A stretch of DNA of 64,000 nucleotides from UBA4744 sp963718995 (GCA_963718995.1 CAVRAP010000018.1:5173-69172); one strand, 5' to 3'; shown: positions 26,215 to 35,080, counted from the stretch's first letter. Made by a program: numbers and translations. The notes: generated from the sequence alone by a model not told the origin.

Positions 26215-27395
26215 GCAGGCCCGTTTCTCGCGCCTCCATCATCGGATCCATCGTCAAGAAGGACCTGACCGAGTACAGCCGCGACCGGTTGTGGATGTTC
26301 CTCACACTTCTCGTGCTCATCTTCATGATCTTGATCTTCTGGGTCCTGCCCGACCGGGTCGATGAATCGATCCCGGTCGGCATTTCCGGATTGGGGGATC
26401 CCTCGGTGCTGGCCGGCCTGGAGTCAACCGAAGAGGAAGGTCTGCGATTGGTGGGGTTCGAATCGGCAGCCGATCTCCGATCCGTGGTGGCGGGCGACGC
26501 CGATGCCTGGCAGACCGATGGTCAGGTTGTGGTGATCCCGGACAACTCAAATGTGGAGAAACCGGCGGGAGCCGAGAAAGCCAATGTCGATGTCGGACTG
26601 GCCTTTCCCGTTGATTTCCTGGCGGCGACCGCCGCAGGAAGTCGGACCACCGTTGAGATCTTCGTCGATGCCCAGGTTCCTGAAGAACTCAAGTCGTCGA
26701 TGTCCAGCCTCGTGAAGGAGCTGGCTTTCGCGGTGGCCGGAAACCCCCTGCCCGTGGACACCGCCAACCCGCAAGAGGTCTATACGGTGTTGGGACCGGA
26801 TCGGGCCGGGAACCAGGTCACACCCCGAGAGAGCTTCCGGCCGTTGCTGATCTTCCTGGTTCTTCTCATGGAGATGTTCGGGATGTCGTCGTTGATTGCT
26901 CGCGAGGTGCAGACGAAAACCGTGACTGCCTTGTTGGTCACTCCGGCCACCACCGGGGACGTCCTTGCCGCCAAGGGGATCGCCGGTGCGGTGCTCGGGT
27001 TGGGACAGGCAGTGATTCTTCTCGCCGCCATCGGTGTTCTGGGGAATCAGCCACTGTTGATCATCACGTTGATGCTGCTGGGAGCGATCATGGTTTCGGG
27101 TGCGGCCATGGTGGCCGGCTCACTCGGCAGAGATTTTCTGAGCAATCTGTTCTACGGGATGATGTTCATGATTCCGCTCATGATCCCGGCCTTCACCGTG
27201 CTCTTCCCGGGGACGGCGACGGGTTGGATCCGGGCGCTTCCTTCATATCCTCTGGTGCAGGGCCTGGTCAAGGTTGCCACCTACGGTGACGGTTGGGCTG
27301 AGGCTCTGCCCGATGTCGGGGCCCTGTTGGTCTGGTGTGTTGCGCTCTTCGGGCTTGGTTGGGTTGTTCTGAAACGGAAGGTGGAGACGCTATGA
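26211..27395 (+). CDS. ABC-2 exporter permease 1
   Basis: This 394-residue integral membrane protein has a first helix at residues 26-46 (LWMFLTLLVLIFMILIFWVLP). A large extracytoplasmic loop (about 50-210) follows, then a C-terminal bundle of five helices including LLIFLVLLMEMFGMSSLIAREV and the EVQTKTVTALLVTPATTGDVLAAKG coupling segment. This is the ABC2_membrane/NatB-like architecture. It overlaps both neighbours by 4 bases and forms a heterodimeric pair with the next permease. Confidence 0.9.
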   Translation: MSRPVSRASIIGSIVKKDLTEYSRDRLWMFLTLLVLIFMILIFWVLPDRVDESIPVGISGLGDPSVLAGLESTEEEGLRLVGFESAADLRSVVAGDADAWQTDGQVVVIPDNSNVEKPAGAEKANVDVGLAFPVDFLAATAAGSRTTVEIFVDAQVPEELKSSMSSLVKELAFAVAGNPLPVDTANPQEVYTVLGPDRAGNQVTPRESFRPLLIFLVLLMEMFGMSSLIAREVQTKTVTALLVTPATTGDVLAAKGIAGAVLGLGQAVILLAAIGVLGNQPLLIITLMLLGAIMVSGAAMVAGSLGRDFLSNLFYGMMFMIPLMIPAFTVLFPGTATGWIRALPSYPLVQGLVKVATYGDGWAEALPDVGALLVWCVALFGLGWVVLKRKVETL

Positions 27396-28459
27396 GCCTG
27401 ACTCGAACCTTCAAGGTGCTCAGCAAGGAGTTCCGTTTAGGACCTCGCTCGCCGGTCTTCCTCTGGGTCATTCTGCTCCCCGTCCTCTTCACGTTGGTCA
27501 TCCAGGTGACGTTTGGATCGCTCTTCGACCCCCAACCGCGCCTGGGAATCGTCGATCAAGGGAGTTCCACGATCACCACCGCCGTTCAGGGTATGGAGGG
27601 GATCGATCTGACGTTGCTCGACAATGCGGACGACCTGAAGGCCCAGGTCGAAGCGGATAACCTGGACGCTGGTCTGGTCCTGCCTGCGGGTTTCGACGAC
27701 CAGGTTCGCTCCGGCGGACGGCCACCGCTCGAGTTCTATGTCGGGGGAGAGAGCCTGGCTTCCAACCGGATCATTCTGGCCGTCACGACGGTCGACCTGG
27801 TTAGGGAAATCGAGGGATCGACGCCACCGGTGGACGTTGCGGTCGTCGCCCTCGGTGACGAGGGGCTGCCGATTGCGGTGCGGATGGTGCCGTTCATCAT
27901 GATGTACGCACTCGTCGTTGCTGCGGTGTTCCTGCCGGCGTTCAGCATCGCCGACGAGCGGGAGAAGGGCACGCTCAACGCGCTGATCGTGACCCCGGTC
28001 AAGCTCAGCGAAGTCATCACCGCCAAGGGATTTTTGGGAGTGATCCTGGCGCTGGCCATGACCGTATTCACGTTGTTCCTCAATAACGCTCTCGGCGCGA
28101 ATCCGCTGGCGCTATTCGTCGTTCTCCTTTTCGGCTCGATCCTGTGCGTGGAGATCGGCCTCATCTTCGGGACGGTTTCGAGAGATTCCACGGCGGTGTT
28201 CGCGCTGATCAAAGGTACCGGCATCCTGCTGATCGGGCCGACGGCTTTCTACATCTGGCCCGACTGGCCGCAATGGATCGGCAAGCTGTTCCCCACCTAC
28301 TGGGTGATCAACCCGATCTTCGAGGTGACGCTCAACAACGCCGGCCTCGGTGACGTGTGGGTGGAGCTGCTGGTCGCGGCCGGGATCATCGTCGTGCTGG
28401 GTGCCGCCGTGGTAGCCCTCACCCGGAGGCTGGCACGCCAGCTGGCGACAGCCTCCTAG
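27392..28459 (+). CDS. ABC-2 exporter permease 2
   Basis: This 355-residue paralogue of the preceding permease has the same topology: one N-terminal helix (VFLWVILLPVLFTLVIQVTF), an extracytoplasmic loop, and a C-terminal bundle containing ADEREKGTLNALIVTPVKLSEVITAKG. ATG 27392 overlaps the previous stop. It is the last gene of the operon; the palindromic element at 28460 follows immediately after the stop codon. Confidence 0.9.
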   Translation: MSLTRTFKVLSKEFRLGPRSPVFLWVILLPVLFTLVIQVTFGSLFDPQPRLGIVDQGSSTITTAVQGMEGIDLTLLDNADDLKAQVEADNLDAGLVLPAGFDDQVRSGGRPPLEFYVGGESLASNRIILAVTTVDLVREIEGSTPPVDVAVVALGDEGLPIAVRMVPFIMMYALVVAAVFLPAFSIADEREKGTLNALIVTPVKLSEVITAKGFLGVILALAMTVFTLFLNNALGANPLALFVVLLFGSILCVEIGLIFGTVSRDSTAVFALIKGTGILLIGPTAFYIWPDWPQWIGKLFPTYWVINPIFEVTLNNAGLGDVWVELLVAAGIIVVLGAAVVALTRRLARQLATAS

Positions 28460-28526
28460 AAAAGACGGTTTTGGCGTCGAAGTGCCACCGGTGGCGGTGG
28501 ATGATTGACGCCAAAACCGATCTTTT
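28460..28526. repeat. GGCGCCAAAAC palindromic element, copy 3 (divergent variant)
   Basis: The arms AAAAGACGGTTTTGGCGTC (28460-28478) and GACGCCAAAACCGATCTTTT (28507-28526) pair with a one-base bulge. The loop contains its own small hairpin GCCACCGGTGGC. The A/T ends make it a good bidirectional terminator between the convergent permease genes. The inner TAACTTGC part seen in copy 1 is replaced here. Confidence 0.75.
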
Positions 28527-29724
28527 AGGTGGTTCTGAGGGCCTCGGTGGGGGAGAGGCGGGCCGCCCGGATGGCCGGGTAGAGGCCGGCGACCGCGCCG
28601 ATCACCAGCGCGGCCGCGAACCCACCGATGAGGGCAACCTGGGGGATGAGAACGCCCCAGCCCCGGATCGAGGCGTACGCGGCGGTGACGGCTGATCCGA
28701 GGATCACGCCTCCGATGCCGCCGATAGTCGCCAGCAACAGTGCTTCCGACAGAAACTGAATGGCTACGTGCCGTTTGGTTGCCCCGAGTGCCCGTCGGAG
28801 CCCGATTTCGGCCCGGCGTTCGAGTACCGAGATCACCATCACGTTGGCGATGCCGATGCCGCCCACCAGCAGGGCTACAGCTCCTAGTCCGAGGAACAGG
28901 CTGGTGAAGGCGCTTTCCGCGGCGTCGCGAGCCTCCAGGGCGTCGGTCGGTCGGGCTACTTCCACTTGATCGGGGTTCTCCGGATTGGTGGTTGCACCCA
29001 GGACCCCCATCACCGTGTCGACGTACTCGGGAGCCGTGCGGACGTAGATGGCGCTCGGGATGTTCTCCGCATCGAAGTAGGTTGCCGCCGCCCCTTGACC
29101 GATCATGGCGGTCCGGTCGAGGTCGGCGCTCAAGTCGAGCGGGTCGAGGATCCCGACCACAGCGAACCATTGATCGCCCAGCCAGACCAGCGGGCTCCCG
29201 TCGAGGTCGAGGATGCCGAGCCGTTCGGCCGCGACCGCCCCGAGGACAACCGTCGGGTAGGTGCTGCCGGCTTCGTCGAGGAAGCGACCCGCAGCCAGAG
29301 AGCCCTGCATGGTGGTGAGAAGGTCGGTGTCGACCGACTTCACCGTTATCCCCCGCGATTGGCCGGTCGGGACGTAGCCGGTCCGGTACACGTTGGCGTC
29401 GATGTCGCTGACCGATGAGACCTCGTCGACCGGTCCGATTCGTTCGATCATCGCCACGGCTTCATTCGGCAGTTGGGCGTTGCCGAGACCGATGCCGGTT
29501 CCGGCCTGGACGGTCAGCAGGTTGGTTCCGAGACGGTCGAGTTGAGCCAACAGGTCGGATTTCGATGATTCCGAGAGTCCCAGCACGGCCACCATCGAAG
29601 CGATGCCGATCATGATCCCGAGGGCCGAGAGAGCGGCTCGGAGCTTGCGGGTGAACAACCCAACCGACGAAGTGCGGAGGATGTCCCGGGGGTGGAGTTT
29701 GCTGGGTATCAGTTCGGTTGGCAT
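28525..29724 (-). CDS. MacB/FtsX-type ABC transporter permease
   Basis: This 399-residue permease of the MacB/LolC-type has an N-terminal helix (residues 25-47, LRAALSALGIMIGIASMVAVLGL) and a MacB periplasmic core domain (about 50-270). Three C-terminal helices form the FtsX domain, with the segment VISVLERRAEIGLRRALGATKRHV. It ends in the characteristic ARLSPTEALRTT. Start ATG 29724 lies one base after the ATPase stop. It works with the ATPase (29726) and adaptor (30472) as a tripartite-like efflux or lipoprotein-handling system. The substrate is unknown. Confidence 0.92.
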   Translation of the reverse strand: MPTELIPSKLHPRDILRTSSVGLFTRKLRAALSALGIMIGIASMVAVLGLSESSKSDLLAQLDRLGTNLLTVQAGTGIGLGNAQLPNEAVAMIERIGPVDEVSSVSDIDANVYRTGYVPTGQSRGITVKSVDTDLLTTMQGSLAAGRFLDEAGSTYPTVVLGAVAAERLGILDLDGSPLVWLGDQWFAVVGILDPLDLSADLDRTAMIGQGAAATYFDAENIPSAIYVRTAPEYVDTVMGVLGATTNPENPDQVEVARPTDALEARDAAESAFTSLFLGLGAVALLVGGIGIANVMVISVLERRAEIGLRRALGATKRHVAIQFLSEALLLATIGGIGGVILGSAVTAAYASIRGWGVLIPQVALIGGFAAALVIGAVAGLYPAIRAARLSPTEALRTT

Positions 29725-29725
29725 G

Positions 29726-30475
29726 TCACACCCCGGCCGGTTCCCGGTCATATTCGATCAGCCCGTCCAGGAGCCCGACCTGGCGGGGGAAACGCTCGGC
29801 GATCTCCCGGTTGTGGGTGATCACCAGCATGGTGATACCTTCGGCGTTGAGCTCCTCGATCAGCTCGACGATCCCGTCGGACGACTTGCTGTCGAGGTTG
29901 CCCGTCGGTTCGTCGGCCAGCACCATGGCGGGGCGGCCGACGATGGCCCGGGCAACCGCCACCCGTTGCCGTTCTCCGCCCGACAGCTTGTTGGCCAGGT
30001 GGTCGAGTCGGTGGCTGAGACCGACCCGTTGCAGGGCGGCCTCTGCCAGGGTTCGGCGTTCGTCGATCGGGGTGCCCGTGTACAGCAAGCCATCGGCAAC
30101 GTTGTCGAGCGCCGACTGGCTGTTGAGAAGATGGAACTGCTGAAAGACGAAACCGATATTGCGCGATCTGAGGGCCGACAGTTCCTTGTCGTTCAGCGTG
30201 GAGACCTGGTGGCCGGCCAGGTGTACTTCACCCTCCGTCGGCAAGTCGAGCGTGCCCATGATGTGCAGCAACGTCGACTTGCCCGAGCCAGACGGTCCGA
30301 CGATCCCGGCGAGTTCGCCGAGTCGGATCTCCAGGTCTACGCCGCGCAGAGCCTGCACCGGCGGGGTACCCGGATACGTCTTGGTCACTCCCTGGAGGGC
30401 CAGCACGATCCCCGGGTCAATGGTCAGACGCTGCCCGCCGGGGCCGCGCCCGCCGTTGCGGCGTCGGAGATTCAT
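29726..30475 (-). CDS. MacB/LolD-type ABC ATP-binding protein
   Basis: This 249-residue ATPase has Walker A GPSGSGKS near 60-67, VFQQFHLLNSQSALDNV at the Q-loop, signature LSGGERQR, Walker B MVLADEPTGNLD and H-loop VITHNREIA. The pattern is that of LolD/MacB/FtsE-type ATPases that move substrates by mechanotransmission. It overlaps the adaptor stop by 4 bases and precedes the permease by one. An extra basic segment of about 20 residues precedes the usual start, and TTG or ATG codons further in could be used. Confidence 0.92.
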   Translation of the reverse strand: MNLRRRNGGRGPGGQRLTIDPGIVLALQGVTKTYPGTPPVQALRGVDLEIRLGELAGIVGPSGSGKSTLLHIMGTLDLPTEGEVHLAGHQVSTLNDKELSALRSRNIGFVFQQFHLLNSQSALDNVADGLLYTGTPIDERRTLAEAALQRVGLSHRLDHLANKLSGGERQRVAVARAIVGRPAMVLADEPTGNLDSKSSDGIVELIEELNAEGITMLVITHNREIAERFPRQVGLLDGLIEYDREPAGV

Positions 30476-32025
30476 CTGGCCATCACCACCCGGTCTCCAG
30501 GTTGAAGGCCCTCAGCCTCTACCGCGACGTAGCCGTCGGCGTACATGCCGGGATCGACCGCCACCAGCGCGGTCTGGCCGTTGCCCCGATCGACCTCGAC
30601 CGCGTATCCGCCTTCGGCCAGCGCCAGCAATGAACCGACGGGGACCGACATGGCGCCGAGCTGCTGATCGGTGGTCACCTTGACGTCAACCGGAGCCTCG
30701 TCGAATCCGACTGCTTCCGAAGCGTCATCGAGCTCGATGAGGATCTCAAAAGTGGTTTGCGCATCTGGACCCGTGCCGATCACCGTGGCCAGCGGCGCCA
30801 CATACGTGACGGTGGCAGGGGTTTCGATGTTGTTCGGTAGCACCACCGTGACCCGGTCGCCCTCGGCCAGCAAATCCTGATCACGGGCAGACAGCGCAAC
30901 AGCTACCACACTCTGGTTCGAGGAGGTCCCCAGCACGGCAGCTCCCGGGTTGACCGAGGAACCGATCGTCAGGTTGACCGAAGCCACCCGCACCTTGTCC
31001 GGGAGGAAGACGATTTCGCCCAGATTGACAACTCCGTCCGGGTCCATGCCTGCGGACTGCTGCCAGTCGATCACGGCCTGTTGGGTTTCGGTGGTGAACG
31101 TACCGTCGATGACACCAGGATCAAACCCGAGGGCCGACATGGCCGTCTCGAGCTGCTCGACATCGGTTCCGGAAAGAGGCGAACCGCTCAGGAGGGTCAA
31201 CGTCGCAGTATTGGGTCCGGCTGTGTCACCCAGTTGTGAGGCTTGGAGAACCAGAGCGGGTCCGGGCACAAAGACCACTTCACCCAGGTCAATGACGCCG
31301 TCTTCGGTGGCGCCGATGTTTGCTTGCCACGCTTTGACCATCTGTGCGGTTTGGTACGTGAATGTGTCGTCCGCTGTGACGTTGCCGTCTGGGTCGTAGC
31401 CGAGGGCCACCAGCGCCGTTTCGAGCTGCTCCACGTCGGTGCCGGTCAGATCTGTGGACGCATCTCGTAATGCGCGGTAGGCGAGTGTGTCGCCGTACAG
31501 AACCACCACGGGTTCGCCATCGGCGCGGTACAGCACATCACCTTCCTCCACGATGGTGCCGGCCTCGAGGATTTCGGTGATCGGTCCGGCGAGTCGTCCC
31601 ATCACCGGCACCGTCTCGTCGCCAATCGCCAAGTCCCGGTAAGCGGGAGCCTTTCCATCAAGCAGAACCACGGGCCGCTCGTCGATCGCGAAGAGGATAT
31701 CGCCCTGCCCGACGATCTCCCCGGCTTCCGCTGAGGCGGTGAGTGTGCCGGAGAAACGGGACGGGATCGGTTCGCCTGCGTCGAAGCCGAGTGTGCCGGA
31801 CAACTCCTCTATTTGTTCCAGGTCCCGGATTACTACCTCGGAGAAGGCGAGCGTGGCGGCGGCCGGGGCCTCCGTCTCGTCAGAACCGTTTTGGATGATG
31901 AACCAGACAACCGCCGCCAGCGCAGCCACGACGATGAGCAGGATGACCCGCCGGCGTCGTTTCCGGGTCGTTGGTTCAATGGCTGGAGTTGGTTCGTCCT
32001 CCACCCCCTGGTCTTCGTTTGGCAC
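30472..32025 (-). CDS. HlyD/MacA-like efflux adaptor with two peptidoglycan-binding-like modules
   Basis: This membrane-fusion-type adaptor is about 517 residues. A helix at about residues 24-45 (VILLIVVAALAAVVWFII) anchors it. Biotinyl/barrel segments flank two tandem PG_binding_1-like repeats: DVEQLETALVALGYDPDG...DDTFTYQTAQMVKAWQ and DVEQLETAMSALGFDPG...DGTFTTETQQAVIDWQ. The C-terminal barrel ends in EVDRGNGQTALVAVDPG and LQPGDRVVMAR. Such modules in the hairpin position are known from actinobacterial adaptors and may tie the pump to the cell wall. GTG 32025 has GAGGAGG 5 bases upstream; ATG 32055 would overlap the lipoprotein stop. Confidence 0.82.
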   Translation of the reverse strand: MPNEDQGVEDEPTPAIEPTTRKRRRRVILLIVVAALAAVVWFIIQNGSDETEAPAAATLAFSEVVIRDLEQIEELSGTLGFDAGEPIPSRFSGTLTASAEAGEIVGQGDILFAIDERPVVLLDGKAPAYRDLAIGDETVPVMGRLAGPITEILEAGTIVEEGDVLYRADGEPVVVLYGDTLAYRALRDASTDLTGTDVEQLETALVALGYDPDGNVTADDTFTYQTAQMVKAWQANIGATEDGVIDLGEVVFVPGPALVLQASQLGDTAGPNTATLTLLSGSPLSGTDVEQLETAMSALGFDPGVIDGTFTTETQQAVIDWQQSAGMDPDGVVNLGEIVFLPDKVRVASVNLTIGSSVNPGAAVLGTSSNQSVVAVALSARDQDLLAEGDRVTVVLPNNIETPATVTYVAPLATVIGTGPDAQTTFEILIELDDASEAVGFDEAPVDVKVTTDQQLGAMSVPVGSLLALAEGGYAVEVDRGNGQTALVAVDPGMYADGYVAVEAEGLQPGDRVVMAR

Positions 32026-32051
32026 CGCGACCTCCTCAGCTGGGATGGTTC

Positions 32052-32675
32052 TCATCCTTCGCCTCCCGTGCCTTGACCCTCGCCACCCAGGAAGCGGGGT
32101 ACGGCGTTGGTGAATATCCCTTGGCAAACCTCATTGGCCGCGATGAACGTCGAGTCGTTCTGATCGATGCCGCCAAACGGCTCACCACCCTGACCGGGTT
32201 GTCCTTCGCCACCGGCCGCGGGTCCGAAGTTCGAAAGGTCGGGGTCTTCCATGTCGTAGCCGTTCTCGCGCATGCAGGCGGCATACTCGACCAGGGTGTC
32301 CTGAATGGCCGTTCTGTCGAAACCGCCTCCGCCTCCGAGGGTGATGCCTTCCAATTCCGACTGGCAGGCATCAAATCCGGCTCGGAGCGCCTCGCGGTCG
32401 ACCTCTTCGGCGCCCTGGACCAAACTGCGGAAGTTCAGGTTCCCTTCTGCGTTCACCTCGGGATCCTGGATGTCGAGGCCCTGATCTCGCAAACACTGGG
32501 TGAAGTTGAGCATCGCCTGTTCGGTGTCGACCTGGTCATCGCCCGCGGTGGCCACCGTCGAGCTGGTGATATCAGACCCCTCGAGCGTGGCGACTCCGTC
32601 GGCGTCACTACTGCTCGCACAGGCTGTTGCCACCAGAGCGAAGACGAACAGCAGGAGAATGAGTGGCTTCTTCAT
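32052..32675 (-). CDS. Lipoprotein, first gene of the efflux operon
   Basis: This 207-residue predicted lipoprotein has a signal peptide (MKKPLILLLFVFALVATAC, lipid-modified cysteine at about 19). The acidic mature part has conserved-looking cysteines in FTQCLRDQGLD, FDACQSELEG, YAACMRENGYD and NEVCQGIF. The pattern CLRDxG/CMRExG recurs in actinobacterial lipoproteins next to MacAB-like pumps. The ATG at 32675 follows AAAGGA. Three 11-bp-spaced repeats upstream (32729-32758) suggest control by the neighbouring response regulator. Confidence 0.78.
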   Translation of the reverse strand: MKKPLILLLFVFALVATACASSSDADGVATLEGSDITSSTVATAGDDQVDTEQAMLNFTQCLRDQGLDIQDPEVNAEGNLNFRSLVQGAEEVDREALRAGFDACQSELEGITLGGGGGFDRTAIQDTLVEYAACMRENGYDMEDPDLSNFGPAAGGEGQPGQGGEPFGGIDQNDSTFIAANEVCQGIFTNAVPRFLGGEGQGTGGEG

Positions 32676-32728
32676 GAGGGGTGTCCTTTCTGGAACGGCT
32701 CCACTCTCCTCTTCAGCGCTAAGGCGAC

Positions 32729-32758
32729 GGTGAGACGTTGATGAGAAACACATGAGAA
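32729..32758 (-). promoter_or_regulatory. 11-bp-spaced response-regulator boxes before the lipoprotein operon
   Basis: GGTGAGAC (32729), GATGAGAA (32740) and CATGAGAA (32751) are spaced exactly 11 bases apart; on the minus strand they read TTCTCATG, TTCTCATC and GTCTCACC. They lie 54-83 bases upstream of the lipoprotein start, as expected for an OmpR-family activator. Confidence 0.6.
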
Positions 32759-32784
32759 TGAGAACGTGCTCGGTCTCAAGAGCA

Positions 32785-32835
32785 GGTTTTGGCGCTCGAG
32801 TTGCTCACATATCGAGAAAGTTAGGCGCCAAAACC
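32785..32835. repeat. GGCGCCAAAAC palindromic element, copy 4 (in a divergent promoter region)
   Basis: GGTTTTGGCGC (32785-32795) pairs with GCGCCAAAACC (32825-32835). The interior retains TCGAGTTGCTCACATATCGAGAAAGTTA, a degenerate form of the other copies. Unlike them it lies between two divergent genes (lipoprotein and response regulator), so termination is not its obvious function. Confidence 0.7.
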
Positions 32836-32850
32836 GGTTTGGCCGCTTGC

Positions 32851-32880
32851 TTCTCATCCGATTCTCATCTGGCTCTCAGA
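32851..32880 (+). promoter_or_regulatory. 11-bp-spaced boxes and -10 of the response-regulator gene
   Basis: TTCTCATC (32851), TTCTCATC (32862) and CTCTCAGA (32873) are spaced exactly 11 bases apart. A -10-like TACAGT follows at 32902-32907. The array ends where a -35 would lie, the position for an activator, so positive autoregulation is likely. Confidence 0.6.
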
Positions 32881-32934
32881 GTGCTCACATGCGGACCGCT
32901 GTACAGTCGTGCCGAACGCCTCGAGGGACCCCAT

Positions 32935-33627
32935 ATGACAGAATCAATTGGCGCCAAGGTGCTGATCGCCGAAGACGACCGCAGTGTGCGCCAGTCTCTG
33001 CAACGAGCCTTGCGCTACGAGGGTTACGACATCAGCCTGGCCGTGGATGGTGCGGAGGCGCTCGAGTCGATCAAGGACGATCGTCCCGACGCCGTCATTC
33101 TCGACGTCATGATGCCTCACGTCGACGGGCTGTCGGTGTGCCGGCGCGTGCGTTCCAAAGGTGACGATCTGCCGATCCTGATGCTGACCGCCAAGCACGA
33201 AATCTCCGACCGTGTAGCCGGTCTGGACGCCGGTGCTGATGACTACTTGGTGAAACCGTTCGCTTTGGAGGAATTGCTGGCCCGGTTGCGCGCCCTCTTA
33301 CGCCGGACTGCCCCTGAGGATCTGAGCGGCACCCTGACCTTTGCCGACCTCGTGCTCGACCCGGAAACTCGCGGCGTGGAGCGGAACGGCCGAGGGATCG
33401 AGTTGACCAAGACTGAGTTCGATTTGCTGGAGCTGTTGATGCTCAATGCCGGAATCGTCCTGACCCGCGACGTCATCTATGAGCGGATTTGGGGATACGA
33501 CTTCGGGACATCTTCTAACTCGCTGGACGTGTACATCGGCTATCTGCGCCGCAAGACCGAGGGCGAGGGCGAGTCACGCCTCATCCACACGGTGCGCGGC
33601 GTTGGATATGCGCTGAGAGAGAAATGA
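32935..33627 (+). CDS. OmpR-family response regulator (MprA-like)
   Basis: This 230-residue regulator has a receiver domain (residues 8-120; acidic pair E13/D14, phosphoacceptor D57 in AVILDVMMP, lysine in DDYLVKPF) and a winged-helix DNA-binding domain (about 130-228, LTKTEFDLLELLMLNAGIVLTRDVIYERIWG). The gene order regulator-kinase-HtrA protease is the same as mprA-mprB-pepD in mycobacteria, a cell-envelope stress system. The kinase gene starts at its stop (ATGA overlap). Confidence 0.93.
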   Translation: MTESIGAKVLIAEDDRSVRQSLQRALRYEGYDISLAVDGAEALESIKDDRPDAVILDVMMPHVDGLSVCRRVRSKGDDLPILMLTAKHEISDRVAGLDAGADDYLVKPFALEELLARLRALLRRTAPEDLSGTLTFADLVLDPETRGVERNGRGIELTKTEFDLLELLMLNAGIVLTRDVIYERIWGYDFGTSSNSLDVYIGYLRRKTEGEGESRLIHTVRGVGYALREK

Positions 33628-34985
33628 CGCTCCGAGCCCGGCTTTCCCTGCTCGTCGCGCTGGCGGTCGCCGTTGCCGTGGCTGCGGTGGCCGGTGCCGC
33701 CTACGTTTCGGCGTCTCGCGAAGCGCGCGGGGAGATTGACGCGTTCCTGAACCAGAGAGCTGCGGCCCTGACTGCTCTCGGGGCGGGTGGCAACCGTTTC
33801 CCGGCCTCCCGGGAGATGGGTATGGGTCCGTTGGGGGTGTTCGATATCTTCGGTTCCGACTCGGCGTTTCAGGCTTTCGACCAATCGGGTGAAGTCGTTG
33901 CGTACCTTCGAGGTGGTCCGGCCCTGCCGATCTCAGATGACGATCGGACGATTGCCGGCTCGCGGGACCGCTACACGAAGCGAGATGTGTGGGTCGACGA
34001 TGTTCACTACCGCATGATTACCGCTCCGTACGGAGATAGTTACGCCATCCAGATTGCCCGTGATCTCACCGAGACCGACGCCATCGTCAACGGTCTCCGC
34101 CTGCGGTTGTTCGGCATTGGTGGCTTGGGTGTTGTGCTCGCCGCCCTTATGGGATGGTTGGTCGCAGGGCGCGCCCTGAAACCGGTCGAAGACTTGACCG
34201 CCACTGCCGAGCATGTCGCCACCACGCAGGACTTCGATGCACCGATCGAGGTCGATCGGAACGACGAGATCGGTCGACTGGCTTCGAGCTTCAACACCAT
34301 GCTCCGGGCGCTGGGTGCCTCCCGGCGGCAGCAGCAACAGTTGGTTGCGGACGCGAGCCATGAACTCCGAACGCCGCTCACCTCGTTGCGCACGAACATA
34401 GAGATGCTGGCCAAATCTGAAGATATGGATCAGGTGGAGAAACAGGAGTTGCTGGCCGACGTGACGTTCGAGTTGGGCGAGTTGACCGAACTGGTATCGG
34501 AATTGGTTGAACTCGCAACGGATGCGCGGGTGGACGAGGAGGCCGTCTCCGAGGTGGATCTGGCCGATCTCGTCGAACAGGTGGTGGAGCGAGCCCGTCG
34601 AAGGACCGGTCGCACGATCGTTGTTGACGCCGCCGACACCGCCATCCAGGGCCGCCCGGCCATGCTCGAAAGAGCGATTGGCAACCTGGTCGACAATGCT
34701 CACAAGTGGAGTCCGCCCGACGCGACTATTGAGGTTTCCGTGCGAAACGGCAGAGTCGAGGTCGTTGATCAGGGTCCCGGTATCGATGCGACCGACCGGA
34801 TCCGGGTCTTTGACAGGTTCTACCGAGCGCCGGAGGCTCGGGCGATGCCCGGATCAGGGCTGGGCCTGGCCATCGTCAAGCAGGTGGTCGATCTTCATGG
34901 AGGCCGGGTATGGGCCGACTCGGTACCGGGGGGTGGGGCGCGGGTCGGGTTTGACATTCCCGCCGTTTCAGACCCCGGGGAATAG
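33624..34985 (+). CDS. Sensor histidine kinase (MprB-like)
   Basis: This 453-residue membrane kinase has TM1 at about 7-29, an extracytoplasmic sensor domain (30-158), TM2 (160-181) and HAMP (182-235). A HisKA domain follows, with the phosphorylated His246 in ADASHELRTPLTSLR. The HATPase_c domain has N-box GNLVDNAHKWS, G1 VVDQGPGID and G2 GSGLGLAIVKQVVDLHGG. In MprB the sensor region binds DnaK and detects envelope stress; that this holds here is inference. Confidence 0.93.
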   Translation: MTLRARLSLLVALAVAVAVAAVAGAAYVSASREARGEIDAFLNQRAAALTALGAGGNRFPASREMGMGPLGVFDIFGSDSAFQAFDQSGEVVAYLRGGPALPISDDDRTIAGSRDRYTKRDVWVDDVHYRMITAPYGDSYAIQIARDLTETDAIVNGLRLRLFGIGGLGVVLAALMGWLVAGRALKPVEDLTATAEHVATTQDFDAPIEVDRNDEIGRLASSFNTMLRALGASRRQQQQLVADASHELRTPLTSLRTNIEMLAKSEDMDQVEKQELLADVTFELGELTELVSELVELATDARVDEEAVSEVDLADLVEQVVERARRRTGRTIVVDAADTAIQGRPAMLERAIGNLVDNAHKWSPPDATIEVSVRNGRVEVVDQGPGIDATDRIRVFDRFYRAPEARAMPGSGLGLAIVKQVVDLHGGRVWADSVPGGGARVGFDIPAVSDPGE

Positions 34986-34992
34986 CCGCTGA

Positions 34993-35055
34993 TTCTCACC
35001 CGCTTCTTACATGGGCTTCATCCGCACTTCACCTCAGCGTCGAATGATCTATAGA
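34993..35055 (+). promoter_or_regulatory. 11-bp-spaced boxes and -10 before the HtrA gene
   Basis: TTCTCACC (34993), TTCTTACA (35004), GCTTCATC (35015) and ACTTCACC (35026) are four repeats at exactly 11-bp spacing, degrading toward the gene. TATAGA (35050-35055) is a fitting -10 and the -35 position lies inside the last repeat. Confidence 0.6.
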
Positions 35056-35080
35056 GCGCACAATCGACTTGGAGACGACT

